Shown piece by piece: positions 38,493-46,179 of a stretch of DNA of 64,000 nt. The notes under the pieces were generated by a model. It saw only the letters and a program-made list of their open reading frames with translations, was not told the DNA's origin and did no database searches. Where the stretch lies: contig NZ_CP078138.1 in NCBI RefSeq assembly GCF_019212185.1, positions 1,346,501 to 1,410,500 on the forward strand. Direction: 5' to 3'. Each line of letters opens with the position of its first letter. Position 1 is the first letter of the stretch. The translations under genes were made by a program, and so were the position numbers. The DNA is from Pseudomonas fluorescens. Its GTDB lineage: Bacteria; Pseudomonadota; Gammaproteobacteria; Pseudomonadales; Pseudomonadaceae.

Positions 38493-39389
38493 ATGCAAAC
38501 CGCCTACACCGTCCTCATTCTGCTGATGCTGGTCAGCCTCTCGCGTCTGCTCGGTCGATTGATTCCGCTGCCGCTGCCGTTGGTGCAGATCACTGCGGGT
38601 GCGCTGCTGGCCTGGCCGACGCTGGGGCTGCACGTGGCCCTCGATCCCGAGCTGTTTTTGTTTCTGTTCCTGCCGCCGCTGTTGTTCTCCGATGGCTGGC
38701 GGATGCCCAAGCGTGAGTTGTGGAAGTTGCGCGGGCCGATCCTGACCCTGGCTGTCGGGCTGGTGCTGTTCACGGTGGTCGGCGCCGGGTACTTCATTCA
38801 TTGGTTGCTGCCAAGCATTCCGCTGCCGGTGGCCTTTGCGCTGGCGGCGGTGTTGTCGCCGACCGACGCCGTGGCAGTCTCGGCGATCACCCAGAATCGT
38901 CTGCCTACGCCCCTGATGCACATGCTCCAGGGCGAGGCCTTGATGAACGACGCAACGGGCCTGGTGACTTTCAAGTTCGCCCTGGCGGCGGCGATTACCG
39001 GCGCGTTTTCCCTGGCCAACGCCAGCCTGACCTTCTTGCTGGTGGCCATCGGCGGGCTGTTGGTGGGGGTGGCCCTGAGCTGGCTGGTGGGGCGTTTGCG
39101 GGCCTGGATGATTGCCCGGGGCTGGGACGATCCGGCGACCCACGTGGTGTTCATGTTGCTGCTGCCGTTTGCCGCCTATGTGCTGGCCGAACGCCTTGGC
39201 GCCTCGGGGATTCTGTCGGCGGTGGCGGCGGGGATGATGCAGAGCTGGCTCGACCTGCTGCCGCGCCAGACCAGTACCCGTTTACTCAATCGCAGTGTCT
39301 GGTCGCTGCTGGAATTCGCCTTCAACGTATCATTAGTTTTTCTTGATAGGGAAGGTAAACAAGGTAGGGGAGGATGGCTGGTCTGTTGA
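38493..39389 (+). pseudogene. Na+/H+ antiporter, 3'-truncated at an island junction
   Basis: CPA1-family cation/proton antiporter. About 278 native residues remain: helices with LGRLIPLPLPLVQITAGALL, the ion-binding AAVLSPTDAVAVSAIT and LMNDATGLVTFKFALAA, ending at LLEFAFN. At about base 39327 the sequence departs from the family and reads SLVFLDREGKQGRGGWLVC to a stop. Full-length members have roughly 400-600 residues, so helices of the second half and any C-terminal tail are lost. The junction marks the left edge of the accessory region. Function is presumably lost. Confidence 0.85.
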
Positions 39390-39475
39390 TTTTCACTCCT
39401 AAATCCAGTGATTGCTTGGGTTTAAGGATATCTATCAACTGGCTAAACACGCGAATTCAGCATGCCTAAGTGGAG

Positions 39476-39612
39476 AAATGTAAACAGGCCCCCTGGACGA
39501 GTTTTTTTGTCGAAGATGTAAACCTAATCCATCTTCCGTCGGCCCATGTTTAAAAATTACCGCTTCGATTTAACTTAAATCCCTTGGTTTTACTGAGCCT
39601 AGACGTTTACAT
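39476..39612. repeat. Short dispersed repeats ATGTAAAC / GTTTACAT
   Basis: ATGTAAAC occurs twice directly (about 39476 and 39519) and once inverted as GTTTACAT (about 39605), within 140 bases of the island edge. A GGTAAAC lies at 39354. Clusters of this kind resemble transposase-binding sites at ends of large transposons; unproven. Confidence 0.4.
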
Positions 39613-39695
39613 TTTGAGGAACTTCGGCGTTGAAAACGTTCGCCGCCTCGAACCAGTTCCCCTGGGTCAGAGTTAGATGTGTTCGATTGCGCGGC

Positions 39696-39808
39696 TTAGC
39701 TGGCCGCCTTGGCAAGATAGCGCTGCACTGTCGATTTCGAGATACCCAATTCCCAGGTGATTTTAGAATTGGACATGCCAGCGGATTGAGCCGTGGCGAG
39801 CGTTCGAA
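39696..39808 (-). pseudogene. Fragment of a resolvase/recombinase-type HTH
   Basis: Minus strand encodes GVRTLATAQSAGMSNSKITW then ELGISKSTVQRYLAKAAS and a stop. This is a helix-turn-helix of the kind found at the C-terminus of serine recombinases. Upstream the frame is closed by stops, so only a tail remains. Confidence 0.45.
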
Positions 39809-39814
39809 CGCCTT

Positions 39815-39976
39815 TTAGACATCACGAGCTGCCGTGCGACCCGTTCGAGGTTCATGTTCAAAGGTAATGAGTTCGAGGACTCCGTCTCGTTTGAGAGACT
39901 CGAGCTTAGATGAGATGCGATTCATAGTCACATCAGCAGGTTCCCCAGACTGAAGAGAGTGCGCTAGAAGGATCAA
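39815..39976 (-). CDS. Possible small ORF downstream of the XRE regulator
   Basis: 53 codons from a TTG (MILLAHSLQSGEPADVTMNR, then a charged C-terminus with KLESLKRDGVLELITFEHEP). Composition looks protein-like, but there is no clear ribosome site. It may equally be the tail of a larger lost gene. Low confidence. Confidence 0.3.
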   Translation of the reverse strand: MILLAHSLQSGEPADVTMNRISSKLESLKRDGVLELITFEHEPRTGRTAARDV

Positions 39977-40010
39977 CAGGGCACCGACTCATAGTGGGGA
40001 GACGGTGGGC

Positions 40011-40499
40011 CTAGATGCTATTTCTCTCTCTTATTTTTTTGCAGTATCTGGAAACAGTTGCCGGGCTGAGCTCAAGATTTTTAGCAATAGTCTTCTGATC
40101 CAAACCCGTCTGTAGAAGGGCTTCGATCTTTTCTTCTGTGAGCTTTAGGCGCGATTCATTCGACAGGCCTTCTGTAGCCTGAGCTCGATCAACTTCCTTC
40201 TGGAATGCTTCGAGCAACCCGTTCTGGCTGAGAAGGGTAGTCGCGGCCAGAACGCCTTTCATCGTCTCCTGAACGGACTGTCCACTCCGGACGGATTCGC
40301 ACAATGCGATCATCACGAGCGGTTCAATTTTCAGAACAGCAGCAATGGCAACGAGCTTATCTAGCGTAACGCTTGAATTTCCGTTCTCAAGCCAGCTCGT
40401 GTAATGACGACCCATAGCTTCTGAAAATTCATCCTGGCTCATGCCCTTTGCTTTGCGCAAAGCTCGCAGAGTGACAGCGAATGCGCGCCTCATTGACAT
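40011..40499 (-). CDS. XRE-family transcriptional regulator with a second C-terminal HTH
   Basis: 162 residues. An N-terminal lambda-repressor-like domain (FAVTLRALRKAKGMSQDEFS, then MGRHYTSWLENGNSSVTLDKL) is followed by a helical linker and a C-terminal Hin-type HTH (DQKTIAKNLELSPATVSRYC). Two DNA-binding modules in one small protein suggest a regulator with a looping or dual-site mode. It is divergent from the metallophosphoesterase gene with a 187-base AT-rich gap. The targets are probably the island genes. Confidence 0.85.
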   Translation of the reverse strand: MSMRRAFAVTLRALRKAKGMSQDEFSEAMGRHYTSWLENGNSSVTLDKLVAIAAVLKIEPLVMIALCESVRSGQSVQETMKGVLAATTLLSQNGLLEAFQKEVDRAQATEGLSNESRLKLTEEKIEALLQTGLDQKTIAKNLELSPATVSRYCKKIRERNSI

Positions 40500-40686
40500 C
40501 TTGCATCCCCAAAAGGAAGGGATAAAGCCATGTTGCTTCTATTTCATCGACCGGATATATTGGTCAGATGATGTGTTTGGCGCTTAGAGGTGCGAATTTT
40601 CGATTTTTGCACGGCTCACGCTCGTCTATTTTTCGACTCCCTTAAACATTAGCCATAAATTGACACTGTGACCAAGGAGGTGAGGT

Positions 40687-41424
40687 ATGAGAATTCACTT
40701 GCTGTCAGACCTCCACCTTGAGTTCCAGGATTTCTCGCCTGCTACGCATGACGCGGATGTTGTTGTGTTGGCAGGTGACATCGATCTACTAGCCAGGGGA
40801 GTGGAATGGGCAAACAAAAACTTCCGCTGCCCGGTGATCTACGTTGCTGGAAACCACGAGTTCTACAAAGGCCACCTAAACCGAACGTTGGAAAAAATGC
40901 GTGAGAAGGCGCTGCCTCATGTTCACGTTTTAGAGAACGATGAAGTAGTGATTGATGGCGTAAGGTTTCTTGGAACTACAGGTTGGACTGATTTTTTCTC
41001 AACAGAAAACGTCACCACTGCGATGCTTACCGCTCAGATTTCCATGAATGACTACAAACAAATCAGAACAGGAAATCAGTACCATCGGATAAGGCCGATA
41101 GACCTCCAGCAAAAGTCGCAATTTGCGAAAAAGTGGTTGCTGGCTGAATTATCTACTGAATTTCAAGGACAAACAGTAGTGGTGACCCATCACGCACCTT
41201 TTCCGGAATGTGCGCCTGGAATCAAGTATGAGATGGGCCATTTGGCGGCAGCTTATGTCAATGACTGGAAGGAGTTTGCAGGATGCAATATAGACATCTG
41301 GTTGCATGGGCATACGCACGTCGGTTACGAGAAATCCATAGAAGGCATTCGCTGTGCGTCTAATCCAAGGGGCTACCCCTTCGAAGAGACTGGTTTTGTA
41401 AGTGATCTAATACTCACTATCTGA
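40687..41424 (+). CDS. Calcineurin-like metallophosphoesterase
   Basis: 245-residue phosphoesterase with the dinuclear metal motifs SDLHLEF, VVLAGDID, GNHEFYKG, VVTHHAP and HGHTHVG all intact. Cytoplasmic, no signal peptide. An excellent ribosome site (AAGGAGG) lies 7 bases before the ATG. Such stand-alone enzymes act on nucleotides, nucleic acids or phosphoproteins; the substrate cannot be assigned. It is the first gene of an apparent run of small island genes on the plus strand. Confidence 0.9.
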   Translation: MRIHLLSDLHLEFQDFSPATHDADVVVLAGDIDLLARGVEWANKNFRCPVIYVAGNHEFYKGHLNRTLEKMREKALPHVHVLENDEVVIDGVRFLGTTGWTDFFSTENVTTAMLTAQISMNDYKQIRTGNQYHRIRPIDLQQKSQFAKKWLLAELSTEFQGQTVVVTHHAPFPECAPGIKYEMGHLAAAYVNDWKEFAGCNIDIWLHGHTHVGYEKSIEGIRCASNPRGYPFEETGFVSDLILTI

Positions 41425-41470
41425 ATCAGATGGGCGCTAAAGAAATAAATTGTCAGTCAGGAACTGTATT

Positions 41471-41863
41471 GTGTTCAGAACAAACGAGAGTCAGCTGCAA
41501 GGCAGATTCAAAATGCCTGATGAAAATCTCCTGTTATGGAAAAGCGTTAATCTTAGTCACAACCAATATTCTTTCTTAGTAGAAGGAGTAGGGTTTTTCG
41601 ATGGGACTTTTGGGCCAAGCGTGCGCCTCGTCAGTGATGCGGAATCGGTTCAAGCAATGTGCAGTTCAGGAGATACTGAATTTTTTACTGTTACCAAGGT
41701 ATACCTCATCTCCCCACCGTGGATGAACCGGCAAGATGAACGTCTAATGGAGCCGATTGCAGAAATCAGACTACAAAATCCTGGTAAAGAACCGCCGATC
41801 TACGAATTCGTAACCGTTGTGGGACAGACCTACACAAGCGTTCCTGAACCTTCACCGAAATGA
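41471..41863 (+). CDS. Hypothetical protein, unknown family
   Basis: About 130 residues, soluble, no motif recognised (DENLLLWKSVNLSHNQYSFL, TVTKVYLISPPWMN). GTG at 41471 has AGGAA about 9 bases upstream; a TTG at 41450 and an ATG at 41513 are alternatives. It sits 46 bases after the phosphoesterase gene and 7 bases before the next gene, so it is probably in the same operon. Confidence 0.6.
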   Translation: MFRTNESQLQGRFKMPDENLLLWKSVNLSHNQYSFLVEGVGFFDGTFGPSVRLVSDAESVQAMCSSGDTEFFTVTKVYLISPPWMNRQDERLMEPIAEIRLQNPGKEPPIYEFVTVVGQTYTSVPEPSPK

Positions 41864-41870
41864 GATACAC

Positions 41871-42275
41871 ATGGTGACCTTAAATGAAATCTCGCAACTC
41901 TTTTACGGCGCGGGAGAAGCAACTTCTGGTTGGAGTGGCTCGCAAGAAGACCTGATCTCTTTGGCAGGAAGGTCGTTCCCAGGCAAACCATTCTGCATCG
42001 TTCGGCAGTGGATTTTGATCGACCTCATCATGACGCCTGAGGAGAACGAAAAATTGACGAAGCTCGGACTGCTTCCTGCGACACTTTTCGCTCATGAGGT
42101 AGTCTTGGACAGCAAGGGCCGTTTCGAGCCGACCATGTGGGCACGCAGCAACTTCGGAAAATCATTCACCGAAGGCTGCATTTTTGAAACCAAGGACACC
42201 GTCTACTTGCTCTTAGGTGCAGGCCAGAAAAAAGAGGCTAGCGTGGCTGCCGCTTTTTCTATGTCCGCTGGGTGA
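41871..42275 (+). CDS. Hypothetical protein, possibly DUF6957-like
   Basis: 134 residues. The stretch GWSGSQEDLISLAGRSFPGK followed by PFCIVRQWILIDL resembles a small Pseudomonas protein family that I recall as DUF6957; the match is from memory. No catalytic motif or membrane segment. ATG at 41871 directly follows the previous gene's stop (7 bases). Confidence 0.65.
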   Translation: MVTLNEISQLFYGAGEATSGWSGSQEDLISLAGRSFPGKPFCIVRQWILIDLIMTPEENEKLTKLGLLPATLFAHEVVLDSKGRFEPTMWARSNFGKSFTEGCIFETKDTVYLLLGAGQKKEASVAAAFSMSAG

Positions 42276-42324
42276 GCTATGGCATCGCAAATACACAGTT
42301 ATTGATTTTTTGAGGTTTGGCCGG

Positions 42325-42681
42325 ATGCCTGATGTCATCGAAGTGGAGTTTCACGGCAAGGATGTTAGTGACTTTCAGCTGAGTCGCTTGGTGCGAGCGA
42401 GCCATCGAAAATATAGCGTGCCGATTACAGCTTTCATCAGTGATGCTTTCATCGCTGAGGATACGTGCGCAGGTGTTTCTTTTGACCACGCAGAGAAACA
42501 CGAGGGATATCGCAAAGCGGATGGCGCCATCCTTCGCACAGGAAAAATTCACACTGTACGGAAGGAAGGGCGTTTCTGGCTGCTTGAAACGCAAGATGGC
42601 AATTACGTCATCGGCAGCTTCATGCGAGATGTTGGACGGCAGAGTTTTCTGAGGTTTCTGCGGACTGGCGAGCGCATCTGA
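42325..42681 (+). CDS. Hypothetical protein, unknown family
   Basis: 118 residues. Starts MPDVIEVEFHGKDVSDFQLS; a middle segment DAFIAEDTCAGVSFDHAEKH and a C-terminal beta-rich end (HTVRKEGRFWLLETQDGNYV). GAGG lies 9 bases before the ATG at 42325. No recognised domain. Last gene of the plus-strand run. Confidence 0.6.
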   Translation: MPDVIEVEFHGKDVSDFQLSRLVRASHRKYSVPITAFISDAFIAEDTCAGVSFDHAEKHEGYRKADGAILRTGKIHTVRKEGRFWLLETQDGNYVIGSFMRDVGRQSFLRFLRTGERI

Positions 42682-42790
42682 TACGTCAGTTAAAGAGCTC
42701 CGAAACCGCAATTCTGAGCCCTTAACTTGGTCGGTTCCATCCCGTGACTCACCTCATCCATGGGCTGTTTTCACAAGAGTGGTACCGGGC

Positions 42791-43090
42791 TCAGTAGCCG
42801 AACTCGTCCAGCAATCTCTGCAAAAAATCGCGCCGCCTTTGAACGATGCAAAGAATCAAATAATCCCGGTCGGTGTCTCTCGTCGACAGGTGCCCTGCAT
42901 CCACCAAGCCATGGATGTAGCCTTCAGCTTTGCCCCTTGCCTCAAGCAATGCCTCGATGGAGGTGCTTTTGTAGATGTCGCCAGCGATCAGTTGCCACCG
43001 TTTCTTTTGGCGGTTACCAGTAGGGTCATTCGAAAACTTTGGTGCGCTGAGCAGGGCATCGAAATCGTTAGGTACGGCGGATGGACTCAA
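42791..43090 (-). CDS. Small hypothetical protein
   Basis: 99 codons from a TTG (SPSAVPNDFDALLSAPKFSN, then GNRQKKRWQLIAGDIYKSTS and YLILCIVQRRRDFLQRLLDEF). The composition and amphipathic C-terminal helices look protein-like. The start is poor: the overlapping GTG frame 15 bases upstream is closed by a stop after 12 codons, so a small frameshift may separate the gene from its true start. Confidence 0.5.
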   Translation of the reverse strand: MSPSAVPNDFDALLSAPKFSNDPTGNRQKKRWQLIAGDIYKSTSIEALLEARGKAEGYIHGLVDAGHLSTRDTDRDYLILCIVQRRRDFLQRLLDEFGY

Positions 43091-43201
43091 GGCGGCTTCT
43101 CACGATAGTGATTTTTTGAGGAGGCTATCACGCGCACACTATATGGCCTGTTTCTAGCTGGAGCGTTGCAGATACCCTTCCTTCCTTGATCATCCCAATC
43201 A

Positions 43202-43263
43202 GCACGGCTAGCCGCTTACGCGCAGAAGCGACTGCAGTAATGCCAGCGGCACAGCGAAAAGCG
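43202..43263. repeat. Left flanking direct repeat of the array
   Basis: About 62 bp starting GCACGGCTAGCCGCTTACGCG. About 80% identical by eye to the copy at 44088. Contains a small hairpin CGCTTACGCGCAGAAGCG. (Only the first 20 bases are diagnostic.). Confidence 0.65.
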
Positions 43264-43425
43264 GTTACCGCTCAACTCTCATGACCACCTGGCCAACCTC
43301 CAGATTTTTCTCCCAGTGATGGGGCAGTTTCAATGCGTCGTAAGCCGGTGTCCACCTAGTCATCCAGCCAGCTTTCCAAAGCGCCTGTAACTGACTGTTG
43401 AATCGTTAAAACTAACCACCCAGCC

Positions 43426-44045
43426 GAGAGATAAAACCCTCGATAATCGTTACTCCGATTTGATTTGCCGCTTGCCGGGGATGGGAGATGAAACCATCGA
43501 TATTCGTTTCACCCGCCAATCCGACCTCGCCAGGGGGTGGGAGATCAAATCGCTGATACTCGTCAAAGTCCCGTTGTTTGCTGGCTCCGACGGACAACCC
43601 AGCCGGGAGATTAAACCCCCGATATTCATTAGACGCCCGTGTTTGCTGGGCTGAACGGCCAGCGGAGCCGGGAGATGAAACTGCTTATAATCACTGACGT
43701 GATCCGATCCGACCCTCGCCAAGGGGCGGGAGATCAAACCGCCGATGTTCGCCAAAGGCCAATGATTGCTGGACGGAGCTGCCAGTAGGATATTCGTCAA
43801 AGTCCCGTGTTTGCTGGGCGGAACGGCCAGCAGGGCCGGGAGATGAAACCGCTTATATTCGCTGCCGCGAACCGATCCGAGCCTCGCCATGGGGTGGGAG
43901 ATCAAACCGCCGATATTCACCAAAGGCCCGTGTTTGCTGGGCGGAACGGCCAGCGGGGCCAGGAGATGAAACCGCTTATATTTGCTGCCGCGAACCGATC
44001 TTGCCCTTGCCAGGGGGCGGGAGATGAAACCCCCGATATTCGTCT
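43426..44045. repeat. Tandem array with alternating 58/65-bp spacing
   Basis: A conserved core GGGAGATSAAACC followed by (G/C)C.(G/T)ATATTCG recurs at 43426 (degenerate), 43483, 43539, 43605, 43670, 43728, 43838, 43896, 43961 and 44019. A further degenerate unit near 43785 has lost the core. Spacings alternate between 56-58 and 65-66 bp, because two different linkers alternate. Linker A ends in CGAACCGATCC..GCCTCGCC. Linker B contains CCCGTGTTTGCTGGGCGGAA and can fold GCTGG...CCAGC. The compound period is 123 bp. Right-hand units are the most uniform and the left-hand units the most decayed. Confidence 0.85.
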
Positions 44046-44087
44046 GAGCCCAGATGCTACGTACCGCATTAGCCAGGAATTCAACTC

Positions 44088-44149
44088 GCACGGCTAGTCG
44101 CTTACGCGAAGAGGCGACTGCTTTGTTACCAATGGGACAACGAAAAACG
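44088..44149. repeat. Right flanking direct repeat of the array
   Basis: Second copy of the 62-bp sequence at 43202, here beginning GCACGGCTAGTCGCTTACGCG (first 20 bases) and running into CGACTGC and ACGAAAAACGC. Same orientation as the left copy, so the pair brackets the array. Confidence 0.65.
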
Positions 44150-44250
44150 CTCATACCACAGTCTTTTTGGCCTAGCCTCCAGCTGCCAGCGAATCCATCG
44201 GTCGCAATTTTTCTCACTTGAGATTGACCGCAAGCAGGCTTCGACGTTAA

Positions 44251-44266
44251 CTGTATGTATATACAG
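44251..44266 (+). promoter_or_regulatory. LexA (SOS) box of umuDC
   Basis: CTGTATGTATATACAG matches the CTG-N10-CAG SOS consensus exactly and is palindromic. It lies 21 bases before the umuD ATG, so umuDC should be induced by DNA damage. Confidence 0.9.
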
Positions 44267-44286
44267 TTTTGGTTAAGGCATCCCTC

Positions 44287-44722
44287 ATGAGCGTCACCAT
44301 TCTCGGCCCCCTTGCAGAGGGGGGAGTCCAGCTCCCGTTTTACTCGTTCAAAGTTCCAGCAGGCTTCCCCGTCGCCAGCTGCTGACCATCTTGAACAACA
44401 CATCTCAATCGATGAGCTCCTGGACATCCGAGCACCGCATATCTACCTGGTGCGTATTGAAGGCCACAGCATGGAAGGTGCGGGCATCTTCGACGGAGAC
44501 ATGGCCGTGGTGGATCGCTCGATCACCGCCGAGCATGGGCATATCGTGATTGCGGCGGTTAACTGCGAACCAGTCTGCAAGCGCCTGTGCAAGCGTGGGC
44601 CCAACATCATTTTGATGTCCGAAAACGTAGGTTATCCGCCGCGATACATTCTCGAAGGCGATGAGCTGATTATTTGGGGGGTGGTGACATTCAGCGTGCG
44701 TGCTCATGATCCAAAAGCCTGA
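44287..44722 (+). pseudogene. umuD: umuD (RulA-like) with a one-base frameshift at the cleavage site
   Basis: Pol V accessory protein, LexA-like self-cleaving serine protease fold. The first frame reads MSVTILGPLAEGGVQLPFYS then FKVPAGFP and ends 8 codons later. The rest continues in the +1 frame from SPAADHLEQHISIDELLDIR to the stop at 44722, with the active-site serine in GHSMEGAG and the lysine-bearing HIVIAAVNCEPVCKRL. The shift lies in CCCC at 44367-44370, where three Cs would restore the frame, immediately after the predicted Ala-Gly cleavage position. It overlaps umuC by 17 bases. Could be a true mutation, a sequencing error or a functional frameshift. Confidence 0.85.
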
Positions 44723-45989
44723 GCCTGTCTTCGCGCTAATCGACTGCAACAGCTTCTACGCGAGCTGTGAACGGGTATTCCGGCCTGATCTGGCCAAGAC
44801 ACCCATCGTGGTACTGTCGAACAACGATGGCTGCGTGATCGCCCGGAGCGCGGACAGCAAACCGTTCGTAAAAATGGGTGAGCCGTACTTCCAGATCAAG
44901 CACAAGCTCAAGCAACACGGCATCGTCGCCTTCTCTTCAAACTATGCACTGTACGGTGACATGAGCGAGCGCGTTATGAGTGTGATCGAATCGCTTGTGC
45001 CAGCAGTCGAGGTCTACAGCATCGATGAAGCATTCGCAGATTTGGCCGGCGTACCAGGTGATCTCGAGACACTGGGGCGACGGATCCGGGCGCAGGTGTA
45101 TCGAAGCACTGGCATTCCGGTCGGCGTCGGTATTGCCGGTACCAAAACCCTGAGCAAACTCGCCAACCATGCAGCCAAAAAATGGCAGGCGCAGAGTGGC
45201 GGTGTGGTTGATCTGCGTGACCAGGTTAAGCGCGATTGGGTACTCAAAAAATGCTCCGTCTCAGACGTGTGGGGCGTCGGGCGGAAGATGACTCTTCACT
45301 TAGAAGGCATGGGCATCAAGTCAGCCTGGGATCTCTCCAAAACCGATCCCTGGACGCTTCGCAAGAAATTCAGTGTGGTCATCGAGAAGACTGCGCGTGA
45401 GTTGGCGGGTACGCCATGCCTTGGGCTTGATGAGCCTGATCCGCCCAAGCAGGAAATTTGCTGTTCTCGCATGTTTGGCAAGCGCCTTACAGAGATCGCA
45501 CCGATCAAGGAAGCGGTCGCCACCTACATCATGCGAGCGGCGGAGAAGCTTCGCGTGCAGCAGTCACTGTGCAAGAAGATCAGGATCAGCATTCGCACCG
45601 GCATGTGCAATCCGGAGGAGGCGAAGTACGCCAATGGTGTGCTGGTTGAGTTGCCGTACCCAACTGACGATGTTCGATTGATGACGAAGGCAGCGGTGGA
45701 CGCTGTTGATCGAGTGTTTCGGCCAGGGTTCAAGTACAGCAAGGCGGAGGTACTCTTGCTCAGCCTCTGCCAAAAAGGTGAGTACACGGATGACCTTTTT
45801 TCCATCTCTCAACCGGCCGCTACTGAAAAAGTTATGAGTGTGCTGGATTCCATCAACGAGCGATGGGGAAGGGGAACACTGCGCTTGGCAAGTGTGCCAA
45901 CCAATCCTGATTGGGGGATGCGCCGGGAGATGATGAGCCAGAGCTTCACGACGCGGGTTGATCAGCTATGGACGGTGTATTGCAATTGA
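44706..45989 (+). CDS. umuC: Translesion DNA polymerase V catalytic subunit (UmuC/RulB)
   Basis: 427-residue Y-family polymerase. Seen: FALIDCNSFYASCERVF, VVLSNNDGCVIARS, YSIDEAFADL with the catalytic acidic residues, and GVGIAGTKTLSKLANH. A C-terminal part with a beta-clamp-binding-like end follows. Full family length and intact frame. ATG at 44706 lies within the end of umuD. Under LexA control through the box at 44251. With umuD broken, UmuC would lack its own UmuD' partner unless another copy exists. Confidence 0.95.
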   Translation: MIQKPEPVFALIDCNSFYASCERVFRPDLAKTPIVVLSNNDGCVIARSADSKPFVKMGEPYFQIKHKLKQHGIVAFSSNYALYGDMSERVMSVIESLVPAVEVYSIDEAFADLAGVPGDLETLGRRIRAQVYRSTGIPVGVGIAGTKTLSKLANHAAKKWQAQSGGVVDLRDQVKRDWVLKKCSVSDVWGVGRKMTLHLEGMGIKSAWDLSKTDPWTLRKKFSVVIEKTARELAGTPCLGLDEPDPPKQEICCSRMFGKRLTEIAPIKEAVATYIMRAAEKLRVQQSLCKKIRISIRTGMCNPEEAKYANGVLVELPYPTDDVRLMTKAAVDAVDRVFRPGFKYSKAEVLLLSLCQKGEYTDDLFSISQPAATEKVMSVLDSINERWGRGTLRLASVPTNPDWGMRREMMSQSFTTRVDQLWTVYCN

Positions 45990-46123
45990 CGTCAGTTCCT
46001 CCTTTCTAAATAAATTTAATGACGAATCGAATTTATTAAAGCTATTAATAGTTCGCGTTCTATCTGAATCTCAACGGTCGTCTTTTTGGTCTAGTGCCAA
46101 TGGAATTAATTTTCGATGTTGAC

Positions 46124-46157
46124 TATCCGGCCTGCTAGTAAGGGGGCTAGCCGGATA
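46124..46157. repeat. Inverted repeat between umuC and kwaB
   Basis: TATCCGGC / GCCGGATA arms around an 18-base loop in an otherwise AT-rich 190-base gap. A termination hairpin for the convergent umuC and kwaB transcripts is possible, but no T run follows on either strand. Confidence 0.45.
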
Positions 46158-46179
46158 TAAACCGTTATATAGTTAAAGG

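Larger units (their letters stand above)
39390..40010. other. Degenerate junction segment without intact genes
   Basis: About 620 bases between the broken antiporter and the XRE regulator. It holds a cluster of short GTAAAC repeats (39476-39612), a minus-strand recombinase-like HTH fragment (39696-39808) and a possible 53-codon ORF (39815-39976). Base composition is lower in GC than the core to the left. Confidence 0.6.
43091..44286. other. 1.2 kb non-coding segment dominated by a repeat array
   Basis: No supported gene. Contains the tandem array, its two flanking direct repeats and the LexA box, each listed separately. A 325-codon minus-strand frame runs through it (see rejected items). Confidence 0.6.

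Noticed and set aside
43426..44045. CRISPR array
   Set aside because: The core includes GAAAC like some CRISPR repeats, but the intervening sequences are two recurring linkers instead of unique spacers, the spacing alternates and no cas genes are present.
43450..44427. 325-codon minus-strand ORF with a 41-residue repeat running through the tandem array
   Set aside because: The 123-bp compound period is divisible by three, so any stop-free unit stays open. There is no ribosome site, the frame runs antisense into the LexA box and umuD, and unit decay on the left does not respect codon positions. Probably not a gene.
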